Shown one piece after another: positions 23,566 through 35,584 of a stretch of 64,000 bases of DNA. A program made the translations under genes and the position numbers. Source of the stretch: Paramecium octaurelia. Taxonomy: Eukaryota > Ciliophora > Oligohymenophorea > Peniculida > Parameciidae. Where the stretch lies: the NCBI GenBank assembly GCA_905182995.1, contig CAJJDP010000013.1:186001-250000 (forward strand). Reading direction: 5' to 3'. Every line of letters starts with the position of its first letter. The first letter of the stretch is position 1. The notes beneath the pieces were generated by a model that made no database searches, was not told the DNA's origin, and was given only the letters and a program-made list of their open reading frames with translations.

Positions 23566-26500
23566 GAACGAAACATCTAGTTTTGTTAGGTGTTATTCTA
23601 ATGCAAGGTAGTATTTCTTTGAAAACTATTTAGTTTGCTTTGTGTAGGCATTGCATTACGACCTGACTACACTTCTGGATTAGCAAAATGAATTAGATTG
23701 CGAAAATACAGATTTTGTATAAATGTTATAAGATTTCGATTCATGGGGAGAGATCATTGAATTATTGCAAGATGGCTAGTTAGATTCAGAAATGAAACAA
23801 CTCCAAGAACTCTCAGATTTCACGAATGAAATGATATCAGGTAATTATGACAATTATCTTCATAGCCAATCCAAACGATTTGATGGAGGATTCCTCTTAT
23901 GATGAATAATTGGAGACATTGGATGAACAATTATAAACAATCCAGAACCAATATAATGGTCCATAAAGAAAGTTTTTATTTGACTAAAGCAGACAAATCT
24001 CAGATCAAATCAGAAGAGTGATTGAATCAAGTATGCTTACACTTTAATATCCACATAGGATCATTCGAGTAGAAGAGATCCCAATTGGCAATGTTATACG
24101 GTTTAATTGAATACTTATTAAAACAAATCTCAAGAGTCTAAAACCAATACTAACAAACAACATAACCACAACCAAGATAGTAATAATAGCCTTAGCCATA
24201 ACCCCAATAGAGAATTAAGGAGTAAAAGGAGAGAGTTATTGTAGTCAAAGATAAATGTGGAGACAGATACCAATAGAAAAAGGTATCAAAGTAAAGAGTT
24301 GTCCCTGGAAACTACAGATAAAACGATCACCCAATCCCTGAAGAGGCTGGTTGTGACATTCCTTTACCACAATAAAGATAACCAAAATGCGTTGTTGGAT
24401 CAGACATCATATTGACAAGTTCAATCTCTGCTGATTAACCTACTGTTGAAACTGAAGTCAAGAAATTGAAGGATGTCAATGAATATGGTTTTGGTTTTTG
24501 GATGAGATTCTTAACATTGTATCCAGAATAATTGTCAACTGGTTTAACTGATTAATCCTACTTTGTGGCTAAATTAACCAAAAATTAAGAACATGGAGAT
24601 GACAAGATTGGTGACAGATTGTTGACCATATTCTAAACTTAAGAACAATATATATTCAGTGCTTAACATGATAAACCTGAAAGAAAAGAGGCCACAGCTG
24701 CCATTGTGTTTGGAGACATTGAAGCTGTTTGGACATACGTATATTACAGTTACTCCGCCTTCTCATAATAAGCCACTGGTTTCTATAAGCAATCTAACAG
24801 TCAATTAGTTAAATAAGTAACATTGCCAGCATCTTAAGGAGCACCTTAATATTTGAGATTTGTTTTGGGAGGTTAATATTTCGATTTCCCAGGATTCAAT
24901 GGTTAAGTCAGTAGACCAGTCTTAGCAATTGGTTTTGGAACATATTTAATTAATGAATAAGAATTCTTGTAATATGCTATTTCATGCAATCCTCAACCAT
25001 ATGTTGCACCATAAAAATTGATTCCATATTAATTTGTAAGAGATTCCAAATATGTTGATATTGAAGATAACAATGCACCACCTACCTAAGAGTTTATTGA
25101 CTTATTGTTACCAGACGAATATGCAGTTTAAGGATGGTTCAAGTGGGAAGAAACTGATTTGTAAGAGAACTGGCACACCATGTTTAGACTATCAAATACA
25201 CCCATAAGAAAACAATAAATCTTGTTAGGTGAAAGAGTCTTGGCTGCTTGGTTAGGTAAACCAAAAGGAGGATAAATCCATTTCTCAACATATTCATATG
25301 CTAACATGAAAGGATCAGGTAATCCCAATGCTCATCAATATGTCCAACATTAAGATCAACATTTACACTGGCATTTCGTTTACTTTGGTTACAGCAGAGA
25401 ATAAAGAAAGGCATATGCTTAAGTCTTATTCAAACATGTTCATGCCAAATCTTTGAGTTTCGTTAATGTCAATCACTTTGTGTCACCAAAGCATTATTTC
25501 TACTTTGGAAGAGAAAGACAATTCCCAGTCTACAGTGGATTCATGGCTTACCTTGAAGTATTCTTCTGCAAAGGATCTTACTTAACAAATGTTAAGCCAG
25601 CTTTGAGACCAGTTCCAACACCACCTCCCCCCAAAAAGAGATGTGTTGAAGGACCAAACAGAATCATCAATGCTAAATATGATAAAGGTCCAGTCGTTCA
25701 TGTTGAATTACACAAAGATGATTTGAAAGACACTACTTAATATGGTTATGGATTCTGGTTCAGATATACTGGATTGGCAGGTGGATAATATGAAGGTGCA
25801 AGACCAGATTGGTCATTGATTGCCAGACTTACAAACAAGAAGGAAACACCAAAAGATATTAGAGATGGGTTATTAACTATTTTCTAAGGAAAAGTTGGTT
25901 TCTTCTACATCACAGCTAATAACAAAGCTAAGAAATTAGTTGAATTAGCTTAACCATTTGGAGACATTGAAGGAGTTTGGATCTACACTTATTTCAGTTA
26001 CACTAGATATAAGGCTATTGCATTCTATTAAATTGAGAATTAAGCTCCAATCACCTTAGAAGCCAAAGTTACACATCCAAGAATGGAATAATTGTTATTC
26101 TAAGTTGGTGGAAAGGATCCATAAGACAGATACTATTCATTCAATGGTTAATTCCATAGACCAGTCTTAAGATTAGGATCAGGATCATTCTTTGATACAT
26201 TAGAAGAATACACTCCATTCTGTTTAAGTTGCAATCCATAACCTTAAAAGGATTGCTCAAGCAAGGGTTTGATCAGAGCAGTCTCAGCAAAGGCTTCATA
26301 ATTCAATGGAAATCCAGTTAATTCTGGTGACAGATTCGGAACAACTGAATAATACTCTGTTTAAGGATGGTTCAAATGGAATGGTAAGACATCTGGAAAA
26401 GATTAATTGTTATTCAGATTGACATCTACTCTAGCTGGTGAAGATGCACTTAACTTTGATACCCTCAGTTGTTACTTCGATACTAGAGATTAAACTCTTA

Positions 26501-27134
26501 ACTTCTACACATATACATACACCGATTAATTAGGGTAATTACTATATATTAAATATTAGATCTGGAAACCCAGAAGTTAGATAGATTGTTGAAGGAAAGA
26601 CCTTTGTCAAAGATTGGTTCCATATTTACTTTGCTTATTCTAGAAAGAGTAGATAAGCTGATGTCATTGTTGAACACTCATAAGGAAAGGGAGCTTTGTC
26701 ATTCAAGAATGTCAACCATTACGTTGCTCCATCACTTATTCTTTACTATGGAAAAGATCAATTGACAGATGCTTTCTAAGGATTTATTCAAGGATTGAAT
26801 CTTTTCGCCTGTGACATTACTTATTAACCAACACCAAAACCAGTAGAAGATTGCACACCAATGAAAGAGTAATAGATTCTTTTATATTTATAGTCCAATC
26901 TGTTTAGCTGGAGATTAATACGAAAATGTATCATTAACCAATATTGAAAACGTTGTCTAAGAATTAGAGAAAAGAAAGTAATTAATGTAAGACAAATAAT
27001 TTGTTTTACCAACAACCTAATGCTTCTGTTTCCCATAATAAGGAAAGAAAGTTATTCCTTAGAGATAAGAAGGTTTCCTTGAAATTTATGATGATGATGA
27101 AGAGCCATAACAATAAGACCCTGTTGAAATATGA
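23562..27134 (+). CDS. secreted protein with four lectin-like (LamG/ConA-type) modules
   Basis: 1147 residues, five introns (23608-23633, 23841-23865, 24031-24058, 26535-26559, 26869-26893). It opens with a signal peptide (MRTKHLVLLGVILMQ...QA). A helical Gln-rich segment of about 190 residues follows. Then come four beta-rich modules of about 180-230 residues. Modules 1 and 3 begin YGFGFWMRF / YGYGFWFRY; modules 2 and 4 begin VQGWFKWEE / VQGWFKWNG, an A-B-A-B order pointing to an internal duplication. Each pair shares WF(K/R)-type strands, FNGQ..RPVL and FVNVNHFVSPK / FKNVNHYVAPS. This looks like a concanavalin/laminin-G fold (inference). The Cys-containing acidic, Gln-rich tail ends in EPQQQDPVEI. 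A role in cell surface or secretory organelles is plausible, but no family name is certain. Confidence 0.75.
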
Positions 27135-27165
27135 GTTTTTCATTAAAATCATAACATTATCATTA

Positions 27166-29268
27166 TCAATCAAAAGCTATCAATGAAATTTAATCACTCT
27201 TTAACTCCTTTGAATGAGATGGATCTTTCTTTTCTTCTTCATGGTCTTACAAATCGATCAATGATGCTGACTTCTTAATATCATTATTCCCAGGATCAGG
27301 TCTCTGAGTAAAAGATTATACATCTTAAAGTCCAAATATTTAATCATCACTACGCAAATCATTCGTTTATCTAGCTGACTTGTAATAAAATATATCTTAT
27401 TTATAGTGAGATTGATTAGATATTGGAGATTAGTTTGTTTTAAATAAATCACTCTATTAAGGATAGTTTCGAGGTTCTTATTGAAATTAGTTAAATTCAT
27501 CTTAAAACTCTTGATCTACGAACTCATAATTATATTAATAAGATTATTTAGAGTTCTTTTATTATTATTATTATTGTTGTTGTTACTTATATGGTTGAAA
27601 TTATTGAGGTTATTATTACAATACTTATTAAGGTTGGAATTGCATATTACTTTCTTGTTCTCCTTGATTCATTTCCTAACTTTCATCTAAAAAACAAATT
27701 AATTAAGGGTTCGAACTCTATTACTTTTGATCTGGCTAAATTTAATTCTATTAAAATTCGATGATCAACTCTTCGCTCTCCTTTCTCTAATCTCGAATGA
27801 TTTCTAATTAAACCTCATCAGGTTTCAAATCCTAGATAAGCAATTATTTGGAAGATTAATTCTAATTTTCTGAATTTTACTGAGAATTCAAATTAGATTA
27901 ATCATCTTTACTTAACAATTACGATGAAACCTATTATTATTTCTTATGTTGTGTTTAATCTTAGGACATTTCCTCTTCTACTGAAATGCTTTACTATCTA
28001 GGATTGTGATTGGATTCTTTCATATCCTATTATTATTTAAAGCTACTTAAGAATCCTCTTTCATAAGGACTTCTTTGATGAGTGGTACTCTTTTGTTTGT
28101 CCTCATCATAATTATGAGAAGATTTGAAATTGTTTTCATCATCAAATTAGTGCTATACTTTATTTTTGACTGAATTATTAAATTAATTGTAATCGGGATC
28201 GCTATTATTCTCATCATAGGAACAATAACTTTGATTACCATAGATGTCTTCATTTTATTGATTATCTTTATTAAAATCATCGAGATCATCGAAATATTTT
28301 ATGTTCTTAATCTTTTGTTGTTATTATTTCATCTATTCTTCTTGGACTTTAGACTTTAATTATTCCATAATTGAACTGTGTTTAATTGCTTATTATTCTT
28401 TCTTTTCTTTAATTGAATTTAAGTATTTCTACTATTCTTCTTGAAATTTGTGTAGTTACATGTCCTATTTCTATTTATCCTTGATTTCTAGAGTTAAGTA
28501 ATTATCGATGTCAATTCTGCAAAGAGGACATTGCTTAACCTTCTAACTCATCAAAATGTGATCAGCACAAGTAGAGCATGTGCACATATGTTTGCAAGGC
28601 AGGAGTACAGTATTAATCATATTACAAAAACAAATTACGCATTCTTTGTCCTCTATGGTATTTGGATTCCATTCAGGGTTGAATGGAGTGTTTTGCACAC
28701 CATAGAGTTCATGTATTTCAAAAAACCTATTCTTGTGTATGACAATTTATTTGGTATTAACTAATTCGCATTGATATGATTACTCGTTACAATCAATTCT
28801 ATAAAAGTAAATTATCTGGAAACCTTTTGAATTGAGGCCTTTCTGTATATTCATAAATATAAACTTACCATTTCTATTATGAGAGTGTGATACTATGCAT
28901 CTGGATTGACTCTCATCTTTTTAAATCTCAGAAGGTCAATGATCATGAACTCTATGTATTTAGAGGGGAACTAGTAGTTCAATCCCGATGGGCATTTAAA
29001 AGATTGGGTTGTACTCTCTGGCATGCTTTTTTCATATCTAAAAACTCAAAATTTAAATTTTCAACCTCTGTTGTTTGGCCCCTTTGGTTTCAGTTACGAA
29101 CGTGTATACTAAGATTTGGAAATTCACGTGGCTACTGAAGGTCAAGTCTAATTGTATTTTGTCAACGGAATCATAAACTATTTCCGCATTGATTATTTGC
29201 AAATTGAGCTTAATGATATCAACATTCCCTGATTTGGATTGCTTAATCAAAATATTGGGAGTGTCCAT
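27166..29268 (-). CDS. RING E3 ubiquitin ligase, MGRN1/RNF157/LOG2-like
   Basis: 682 residues; introns 28843-28868 and 29038-29065 (the latter has an unusual GTTG donor). The N-terminal 170 residues form the beta-rich region found before the RING in MGRN1-type ligases. Directly before the RING is the family-typical HELYGVQNTPFNPEWNPN stretch. The C3HC4 RING (residues about 192-232) reads CVICFCN, LLPCKHMCTCSTCAD and CPLCR, with all zinc ligands present. MGRN1-type ligases transfer ubiquitin from E2 enzymes and act in endosomal trafficking. After the RING come about 450 residues of low complexity very rich in Gln and charged residues, longer than usual. I take the ATG at 29268. Convergent with the secreted-protein gene, 31 bp apart. 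Confidence 0.88.
27559..27585 (-). repeat. poly-glutamine codon run (TAA/CAA) in the MGRN1-like gene
   Basis: Nine consecutive Gln codons on the minus strand, six TAA and three CAA. The flanking 300 residues are also Gln-rich. It is only readable as protein under the ciliate code. Confidence 0.85.
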
Positions 29269-29375
29269 CACTTAACTTTGTATGACTTAAATTCATAATA
29301 ATATGAGAATTACTTTAATCCAAATTTCTTGATATTTCTTTTTAATTTTTTAGAATATTTCCCATATTAATTTTT

Positions 29376-30446
29376 ATGCAATAACAAAATTTTACATTAC
29401 TTGATTTAGTATTCCAAGAACAGTAAATCCAGAATTCGGTTTCCAATAAGTGCAGTATCAAAGAATCAGCCAAATTCATCCCCTACAATCCCCTCGGTCT
29501 CAGTCTTTATCTCGAAGCCAATTGCAATACAGAAACCATTAACAAATTGATATTCAGTCAAATATTGAAAATGATCGAAGACAAATTGTTAGAACTGGAG
29601 GAACGCTTGGACAATAGAGATCAAATCAAAAATATCAATCAACAATTAAATTTCCTCAAACCTCCAGACCCTTATTTTAAGTCTAAACCCATAGACGATA
29701 CATAATCCGAATATGTCAAATAAAGTAAATAAAATTTATTTCAAAGGAAAATACAGTTAATAATCTGACATGGAAATAACATCTCCCCATGCAAATTAAC
29801 CCCAAGATCAAAAGTCTAATAAATCACAAAAATCATAGAGATCTCGCTCCTAATTAGGAAGAGCTCATACTGAAATTACATAAATAGACCCAAAACTTAA
29901 ATCAAATGAGGAGGGACTCATTTCCAAAATAGAACTATTTGATAAAAAACTGAAATAGGTTGTAGAATAAGTTAATAAACTTTCACAAAAAGATGATTAA
30001 TTTTAGAGAAGAATTGAGTAGCAAGTTTAATCCTAATTGAAGGACAGTTAAGATAGATTGATACAAAATGATAAATTTTTCAAATAAGTTTAGTAGACTA
30101 ATTAAGAAATCACAGAAAATTAGAGAGGATTTCTAAGTCGATCTGCATAATTAAGATAAGAAATGGAGTATGTTTATTTCATTCAAACATTAGTTATTTA
30201 TCACAAGAGCTAAGTAAAATTTAGGAGGATAACAAGCTTCCCTTACTACAATTACAAGAAAGTGTTCAAGAATTGTAAAAACAAGTAGGTCTGCATTAAA
30301 ATGAGTTTATTGTATTTAAAACAATCCTTGAGTCTATAGATAATGATTTTTTGATACTGCTTAAGAAATTTAAGGACATTCAAAATGATTTAGCCAAAAA
30401 GAAATTAAACTCCAGTATGAGTAGTCATCATCAATATTTAAAATGA
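29376..30446 (+). CDS. coiled-coil protein, function unknown
   Basis: 340 residues; introns 29725-29746 and 30168-30193. The N-terminal 60 residues look globular (AKFIPYNPLGLSLYLEANC), followed by a short coil (KMIEDKLLELEERLDNR), a Ser/Lys/Gln-rich linker and a long coiled-coil half (FDKKLKQVVEQVNKLSQK). In part of the 5' region a second frame is also open, but the chosen frame has better composition and joins cleanly to the downstream exons. No catalytic motif. It shares a 107-bp divergent promoter region with the MGRN1-like gene. Confidence 0.7.
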
Positions 30447-30536
30447 AGAAAGAAATTTAATTTTGAAGTATATTATTATAATGAAATTTTCATATTCTTT
30501 CTTGCCACTAGATTTATTCGAAAAGTTACTATAACT

Positions 30537-31579
30537 ATGACAGCAACCTTATTTGATTTCAGTATTTTGAATTTATTAATAGATTAGGGAAACTTATTAT
30601 TTATAGTAATGAGTTTAAATAAAGAGAATAATGAAAAATATTAAACAATAAAAAATCATCCTGCATTTGAAAAATTAAATTACGAAATAGTTAAAAGCAT
30701 ATCTGAATCACTCTTTGTTATAGATTACAGAAAGTATGGAATTGTCTTAAGAGAAAATGTGGATAAATAGTCATTCATGTACCTTGTTAGAAGTGGAGAA
30801 TTCAAAGTAACTTATTATTTAACATAAGATGACAAAAAAGAAATAATATGAATAAAAGTAAATAAGAAAACTTAATATTGAAATCTGCATACTCATAAAA
30901 GGAGACTCATTTGGAATTGAACATTTTAGGGATGATGTTTAATAGCATTACAGCTATACAGTACATATAATTAATTTATGAAGAGGTTTCATGTTGCTCT
31001 ATTCAAGGTTCCTTGTTTGCTTTAGATCTATCTTAGTTGAGATTCATTCTCTTTCATCATAATTATTTTTGTTCTCTAAGTCAACTATTCAAGTATCCAA
31101 TCCAAATTATGAAAAATTAAATTCATCTTCTAAGGGAACAGCAAACTTTATAATATGAAAAAAAAGAAATTAAAAGGGATGAGTCTTAAATGCTGCCAAG
31201 AAAGAATTCAACTAGACTCAGATCCATAAGTTCGTAATTTACATATGCTGATAAAGTTGGTTTCATCGTCCAAGGGTAAAATTCATATTTGAATAATAAA
31301 TTCCATATTAACCAAACTATAGATGAGGATAAGTATATGCATGAATCAATAATGTAGAATATACGAGCAATGAAATCTAATCTTCAGGAATCAAACAAAA
31401 ATATTAGTAAAAGTATCAATGCTGTAAGTACAGCAGAAGAAAGACTCTAATTTATTAAGAATGACGATTATAGATCCAAGATGAAAATCATGAATTTACT
31501 TGGTTATAAATCAAAGTCGAAAAAATCAACTAATTATAGTAGATTTTGGCACTTTAAATCATTGCCATCTAATGGATGA
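30537..31579 (+). CDS. cyclic-nucleotide-binding-domain-like protein
   Basis: 331 residues; introns 30807-30828 and 30961-30985. Residues about 45-185 read like a CNBD beta-barrel: HPAFEKLNYEIVKSISESLF, YLVRSGEFK, ILIKGDSFGIEHF (in the place of the phosphate-binding cassette) and CCSIQGSLFALDLSQL. The cassette lacks the Arg-Ala pair of strong cAMP/cGMP binders, so ligand binding is doubtful. The rest is helical and charged with no kinase or channel part, and there is only one such domain, where regulatory subunits have two. The ATG at 30609 is an alternative start, and an open piece beginning at 30481 may be a missed first exon. Confidence 0.6.
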
Positions 31580-31623
31580 TAAATAAATGTTTATTATATA
31601 TTTACAAACAAATATTAAATAAA

Positions 31624-32572
31624 TCACCACTTCTCTATTTTTGGTTCTTGCTCTAAATTAATATTCTTTACTCTCTATTTTTATTTCTTATCAAACTACT
31701 TGTTCTTTTCAACTTTAACAATTGCACTTCTTTTTGGTTTCTTCATTATCACAGCTTCCTATTCCTATTCTAAATCATATGGAACAATAGGTTAAGTAAT
31801 CTTTTTTTGTACCTTTTCTGTTTTCTCCTTTATTTTCTAAGGAACTTTAGATTGATGTTATTCCAAGACTTTCTCAGCAGCTAAGTTATTAATAAATCTA
31901 ATTCTAGGAAATTTTATTGCAATTTAAATAGCCTTGTCTGAACAAGGATTACCCGCTACGTTTAAATGAATTAATTTTAAATCTCTCAGAACAATCATTT
32001 ATTAAGGATCTTTGATATCATTCTTTCCTATATCAAGTCTCTTTAATTTTGTCATTTATGAAAAAAATTTTGGAATTTCTTGAATTTTATTGTTATTAAC
32101 ACTTAATTGTTCTAGGTTCATACATTTACAATTTTCTAAGTCCTTTGATATATAAATCTATGATTACTTCTATTTAATTATGAGACAGCTATAGCTTCTC
32201 TAATTTAGTTAAGTGCGAGATTCCCTATACATTAATTAATTGATTATTGGATAACACTAAAGTATTCAACTCTAAACATTTATCCAATCCTGAGATTAAT
32301 TTTATTTAATTGTTGTTTAAAATCAAAGCACATAGTTATTTTAAATTAGTTAGACCTTCGATCTTTTGAATTTGATTGTGAGATAAATTTAATACCCTCA
32401 AATTTTGAAAAATAGAAATTCCAATCATTTATTGAATTGAATTTTTTGATGCATTAAAGTTAGTAATTTATATTGATCGACTGCATGATTGCTTATTAAC
32501 AGTAATCTTAGTTAAATTCTAATTTTATAGTGATAATGCCTTGTCATCATCCTTGATGTCAATATCTCCCAT
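31624..32572 (-). CDS. leucine-rich-repeat protein
   Basis: 307 residues; one 25-nt intron at 32143-32167. At least six SDS22-type LRR units of about 22 residues can be read (LRVLNLSHNQIQKIEGL, LCALILNNNQIKLI, LNTLVLSNNQLINVQGI, LEKLQLSHNQIE, LEQLSVNNNKIQEIP, LKRLDIGKNDI), closed by HLNVAGNPCSDKAI, the usual LRR cap. The C-terminal 90 residues are Lys-rich and disordered. Such proteins are binding scaffolds and are frequent in ciliary axonemes; no partner is evident here. It is convergent with the CNBD gene, 44 bp apart. Confidence 0.88.
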
Positions 32573-32949
32573 AATTAAATAAATGTATTAAAATTATTAT
32601 AAATGAGATTGTCTTTTTTTAATAATTTTTGAGGATTATAATTATATTATTTTTAAAACAGGATATTAAAAATCTAAGATTTTATTGTATTTGAATTATC
32701 TTCTTATCATTTCAGTCAATCATTTAAAATTATTAATTCACATATTTCAATAAATTTAAATATTCAATGTTATAGAATTACAATAGTATCTAAAATAAGC
32801 AGCACTTGAAAAATATTTTAAATGCATGTAAAAAAGGTTCACACATGTATTTCTTTTCGTTTGATATTGGATGATCAGAATAAAGTTTCTAAATTATTAG
32901 TATTAATACTTTTTCTTTTACAATAATTATAATAATAGTATTTATTAAA
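32573..32949. other. intergenic, divergent promoter region
   Basis: 377 bp of AT-rich DNA between the LRR gene and the 418-residue gene, which start in opposite directions. No ORF, RNA gene or repeat recognised. Confidence 0.5.
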
Positions 32950-34253
32950 ATGAAAGCCTACACCATTGTTAACTTTGATTTTACAAGAGATGATGGCCAC
33001 GTCGCAGTACTGGTTAGACCTAAAGTAGAAGGTTAAGGGAAAAAGGAGATTATTACTCAGAAGCCTTCAAAAGAAACAGATCCACAATATATTTCCTAAG
33101 ATAAATCTAAATACAAAGACAATGACAATGATAATCTTATAATGAATAAATATAGATGCTCCAAAACTGAAATTGCTAGTCTGAAACGGCTGTTAAAAAG
33201 GTCATTCAATGCAAAAGAATTTTAAGAATTTTACAGCATCTATGGTCCAAAGTTAATAGAAATCGACTTTGGAAATATAGAATTATTTAATGTGAAAGTA
33301 AATAAGGAATTTAATAAAATAGGGCTAAAATTAATATTCTACAAAAGAGTTATTACAATATGATAGAGATAAGCACATTATAAGATGGAGATTATTATTC
33401 TCAATCGTTCAACTTTCAAAATTTCTAGAAACCTAATCAATTTAAGATCAAATTATAGCTTTGCAGTATGTGTTTAGAAAAAATTAGATTTTATAATATA
33501 CTGGTGAGAGAAAGAATATTCACTTTGAGAACACTGCGATACTATAAGGATGATAAAAAACGAAAACAATTCCCTTATCAATATTTGTATATTTATGATT
33601 TGGAAGATTGTGTAGAATTTAATCTATAGTCCTTTTAAGAATATTAATCCGGATAAATTAAAGCATAGAGTATTTTTCTACCTATATTAAAATACAAATT
33701 TTTTGAAAATTAGTATGATAATTTTTAATTTGAGAACATTATCGTCCCTTTTTTTCAAAATCCTCATGACGATACTCAGTAAATTTAATTATTTTTTGTC
33801 CATTTCAGCAAAAGTGGTTATAAATTTAGGGGAGATAGAGTTATAAAAGAATAAGAAAACAGCAGCAAAGAAAAAAAATATTAATGTTATATCTTTGTTG
33901 ATTTTGACACTACTTATTATAATCAGTAGAGGTTAGTAAATGGAGTATAAGAATTTGCCAAAATTCATAATTTTGAGTTTCCTTAAAGTGAAATTCAATT
34001 TGTTAATCTTAAAAAGTAATTAAGAATTCAATTATTTAGTTAAGGAAAATGTTTCTTGGAAGAGTATGTGGACTACATTGAAACTGAATTTTTCTAATAA
34101 TAAAAAGGTTCAACCGAGGAAAAAATGAACTATATATTTAGATAGCTACCTAAAGAGATCTCTAAGAAAAGTTTCAATAATATTTTGAATCCTAAATTTA
34201 TCATACCCTAAAATGTTGAGAGTATAATGGCATAGTTCTTTGGAAATTAATGA
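32950..34253 (+). CDS. 418-residue protein, function unknown
   Basis: Three exons (introns 33298-33322 and 33466-33487). The N-terminus MKAYTIVNFDFTRDDGHV is followed by a short Lys/Asp-rich linker and then alternating helical and strand segments (FVDFDTTYYNQQRLVNGV). Another frame also stays open for a long way in the last exon, but only the chosen frame joins through canonical introns and has normal composition. I do not recognise the family, and no catalytic signature is visible. Confidence 0.65.
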
Positions 34254-34460
34254 TTACAAATATAAATAGTATTATTAGTAAATCTTTGAAATAATTAAGC
34301 TATAAGATTTGTATTTCTAAAGAAGTTATATCTTCTTAATATAAATAAAGCCTTATATAGGTAATATAATATGAAAACAATATCTCTACATAAAATACAA
34401 CTTAAATCAATAGCGATTTATAATAGAAAAAAATAAGAAAATTTTCAATATTTTGCCTAT

Positions 34461-35516
34461 TCATTTTTTTATACAATCTAAAACATTGTAACGATAAAGC
34501 AAAGAAGGTTCATAGTATTAGTCAACATCAACCCTTGAGTTTCTTTAGGATTTTGAGTACAAATATAAATCATCAAGATTCTTTAATTTTCTAATTTTAA
34601 TTTTTTAAAGATGTATTAAATTGTTTGAATTAGTAGAGTTGTTCATTTAGTTTTATGTCTAACATTTTCTAAAATCATTCGATAGAATTTATGTAAATTA
34701 CATATCACAATCTTAAATATTTGATTACCTTATTCTTGTAATTGGTAGGCTTACACTCTAAGATTGGCGTTAAGATTGATTGATGAAATCATTTTAGTTA
34801 TATTTGTTTTTAATAGAAACTAATTTTTCATATTGATTTTAATTTATTTCCTCCATTATTTCTATTTGAGTTGATTGATCCTTTAGAATTTTGCTCTATT
34901 ATTTTCCCTAGATTTGTATATTTTTTTCAATAAATTTAGTGTTAAATTAAATAATCTGCTATTCTAATTTCTAAACTTAAAGTTTTAAGGATTAGATTAT
35001 CAATTCCTGCTTTTAGATATATTTATCCTTTTCAAGTAGCTAGTTATTCTATTCATCTAATTGCAATTATAAATCATTCAACGCATTTTAGTATTGTAGA
35101 ATCAGATTTAGATTAGTGGAGTCCTAATTCATTAGTTATAACTATGTTCGTAGTTAAATATTGTCATCATTAATTTGTGATACCAAGAATGAGTATTCAT
35201 TTAACCTTTTCTTTTGTGATTCAATTAATTAAACCTGCTCCATGTTTTTTAGTAATATTTTTGACTACTATTGTTCCGTTTCGCTTTTGATCAGGTTTAT
35301 AAAAGTTTATAAAACAGTATTGAAAATTTATCTATACCTAGATAGGTAATCTTAAATTATGTACTTAGTTTTAATGTTCATTATTTCAACTAAATTCGAA
35401 TTCCTTAAAGTTTCAACCAATTTGTTTGAGTAGCTAACACTTTAACAATTCTCAAAATCCAGTAATTAACTATCCAAAGATTTCGAAATCAGCTTCTTTA
35501 TTTAATTTTCATCCAT
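34461..35516 (-). CDS. coiled-coil protein, function unknown
   Basis: 351 residues, intronless. The central 200 residues are coiled coil (YIQKQELIIQSLKLQVQKL; NALNDLQLQLDEQNNQLLE). The tail is Asn/Gln-rich, then basic. It is convergent with the 418-residue gene and divergent from the zf-4CXXC_R1 gene, with only 68 bp between the two start codons. A structural role is likely, but nothing more specific can be said. Confidence 0.65.
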
Positions 35517-35584
35517 TCTATTATTAAAATAATTATGTAGATTTAATGCAGTTGAGATTAATAATACGAAAATTAAAATAAAAA

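Noticed and set aside
25128..25328. 66-residue ORF on the minus strand
   Set aside because: Antisense shadow of the secreted lectin-like protein gene, which is continuous across it.
27706..27718. B-box-like GGTTCGAACTC
   Set aside because: It falls in the Gln-rich coding region of the MGRN1-like gene and no cloverleaf can be drawn.
33480..34130. A second long open frame in the last exon of the 418-residue gene
   Set aside because: It stays open for about 200 codons but ends without a sensible C-terminus, has a composition of mirrored AT-rich codons, and joins the upstream exon only through a GTG-donor splice; the chosen frame uses a canonical 22-nt intron.
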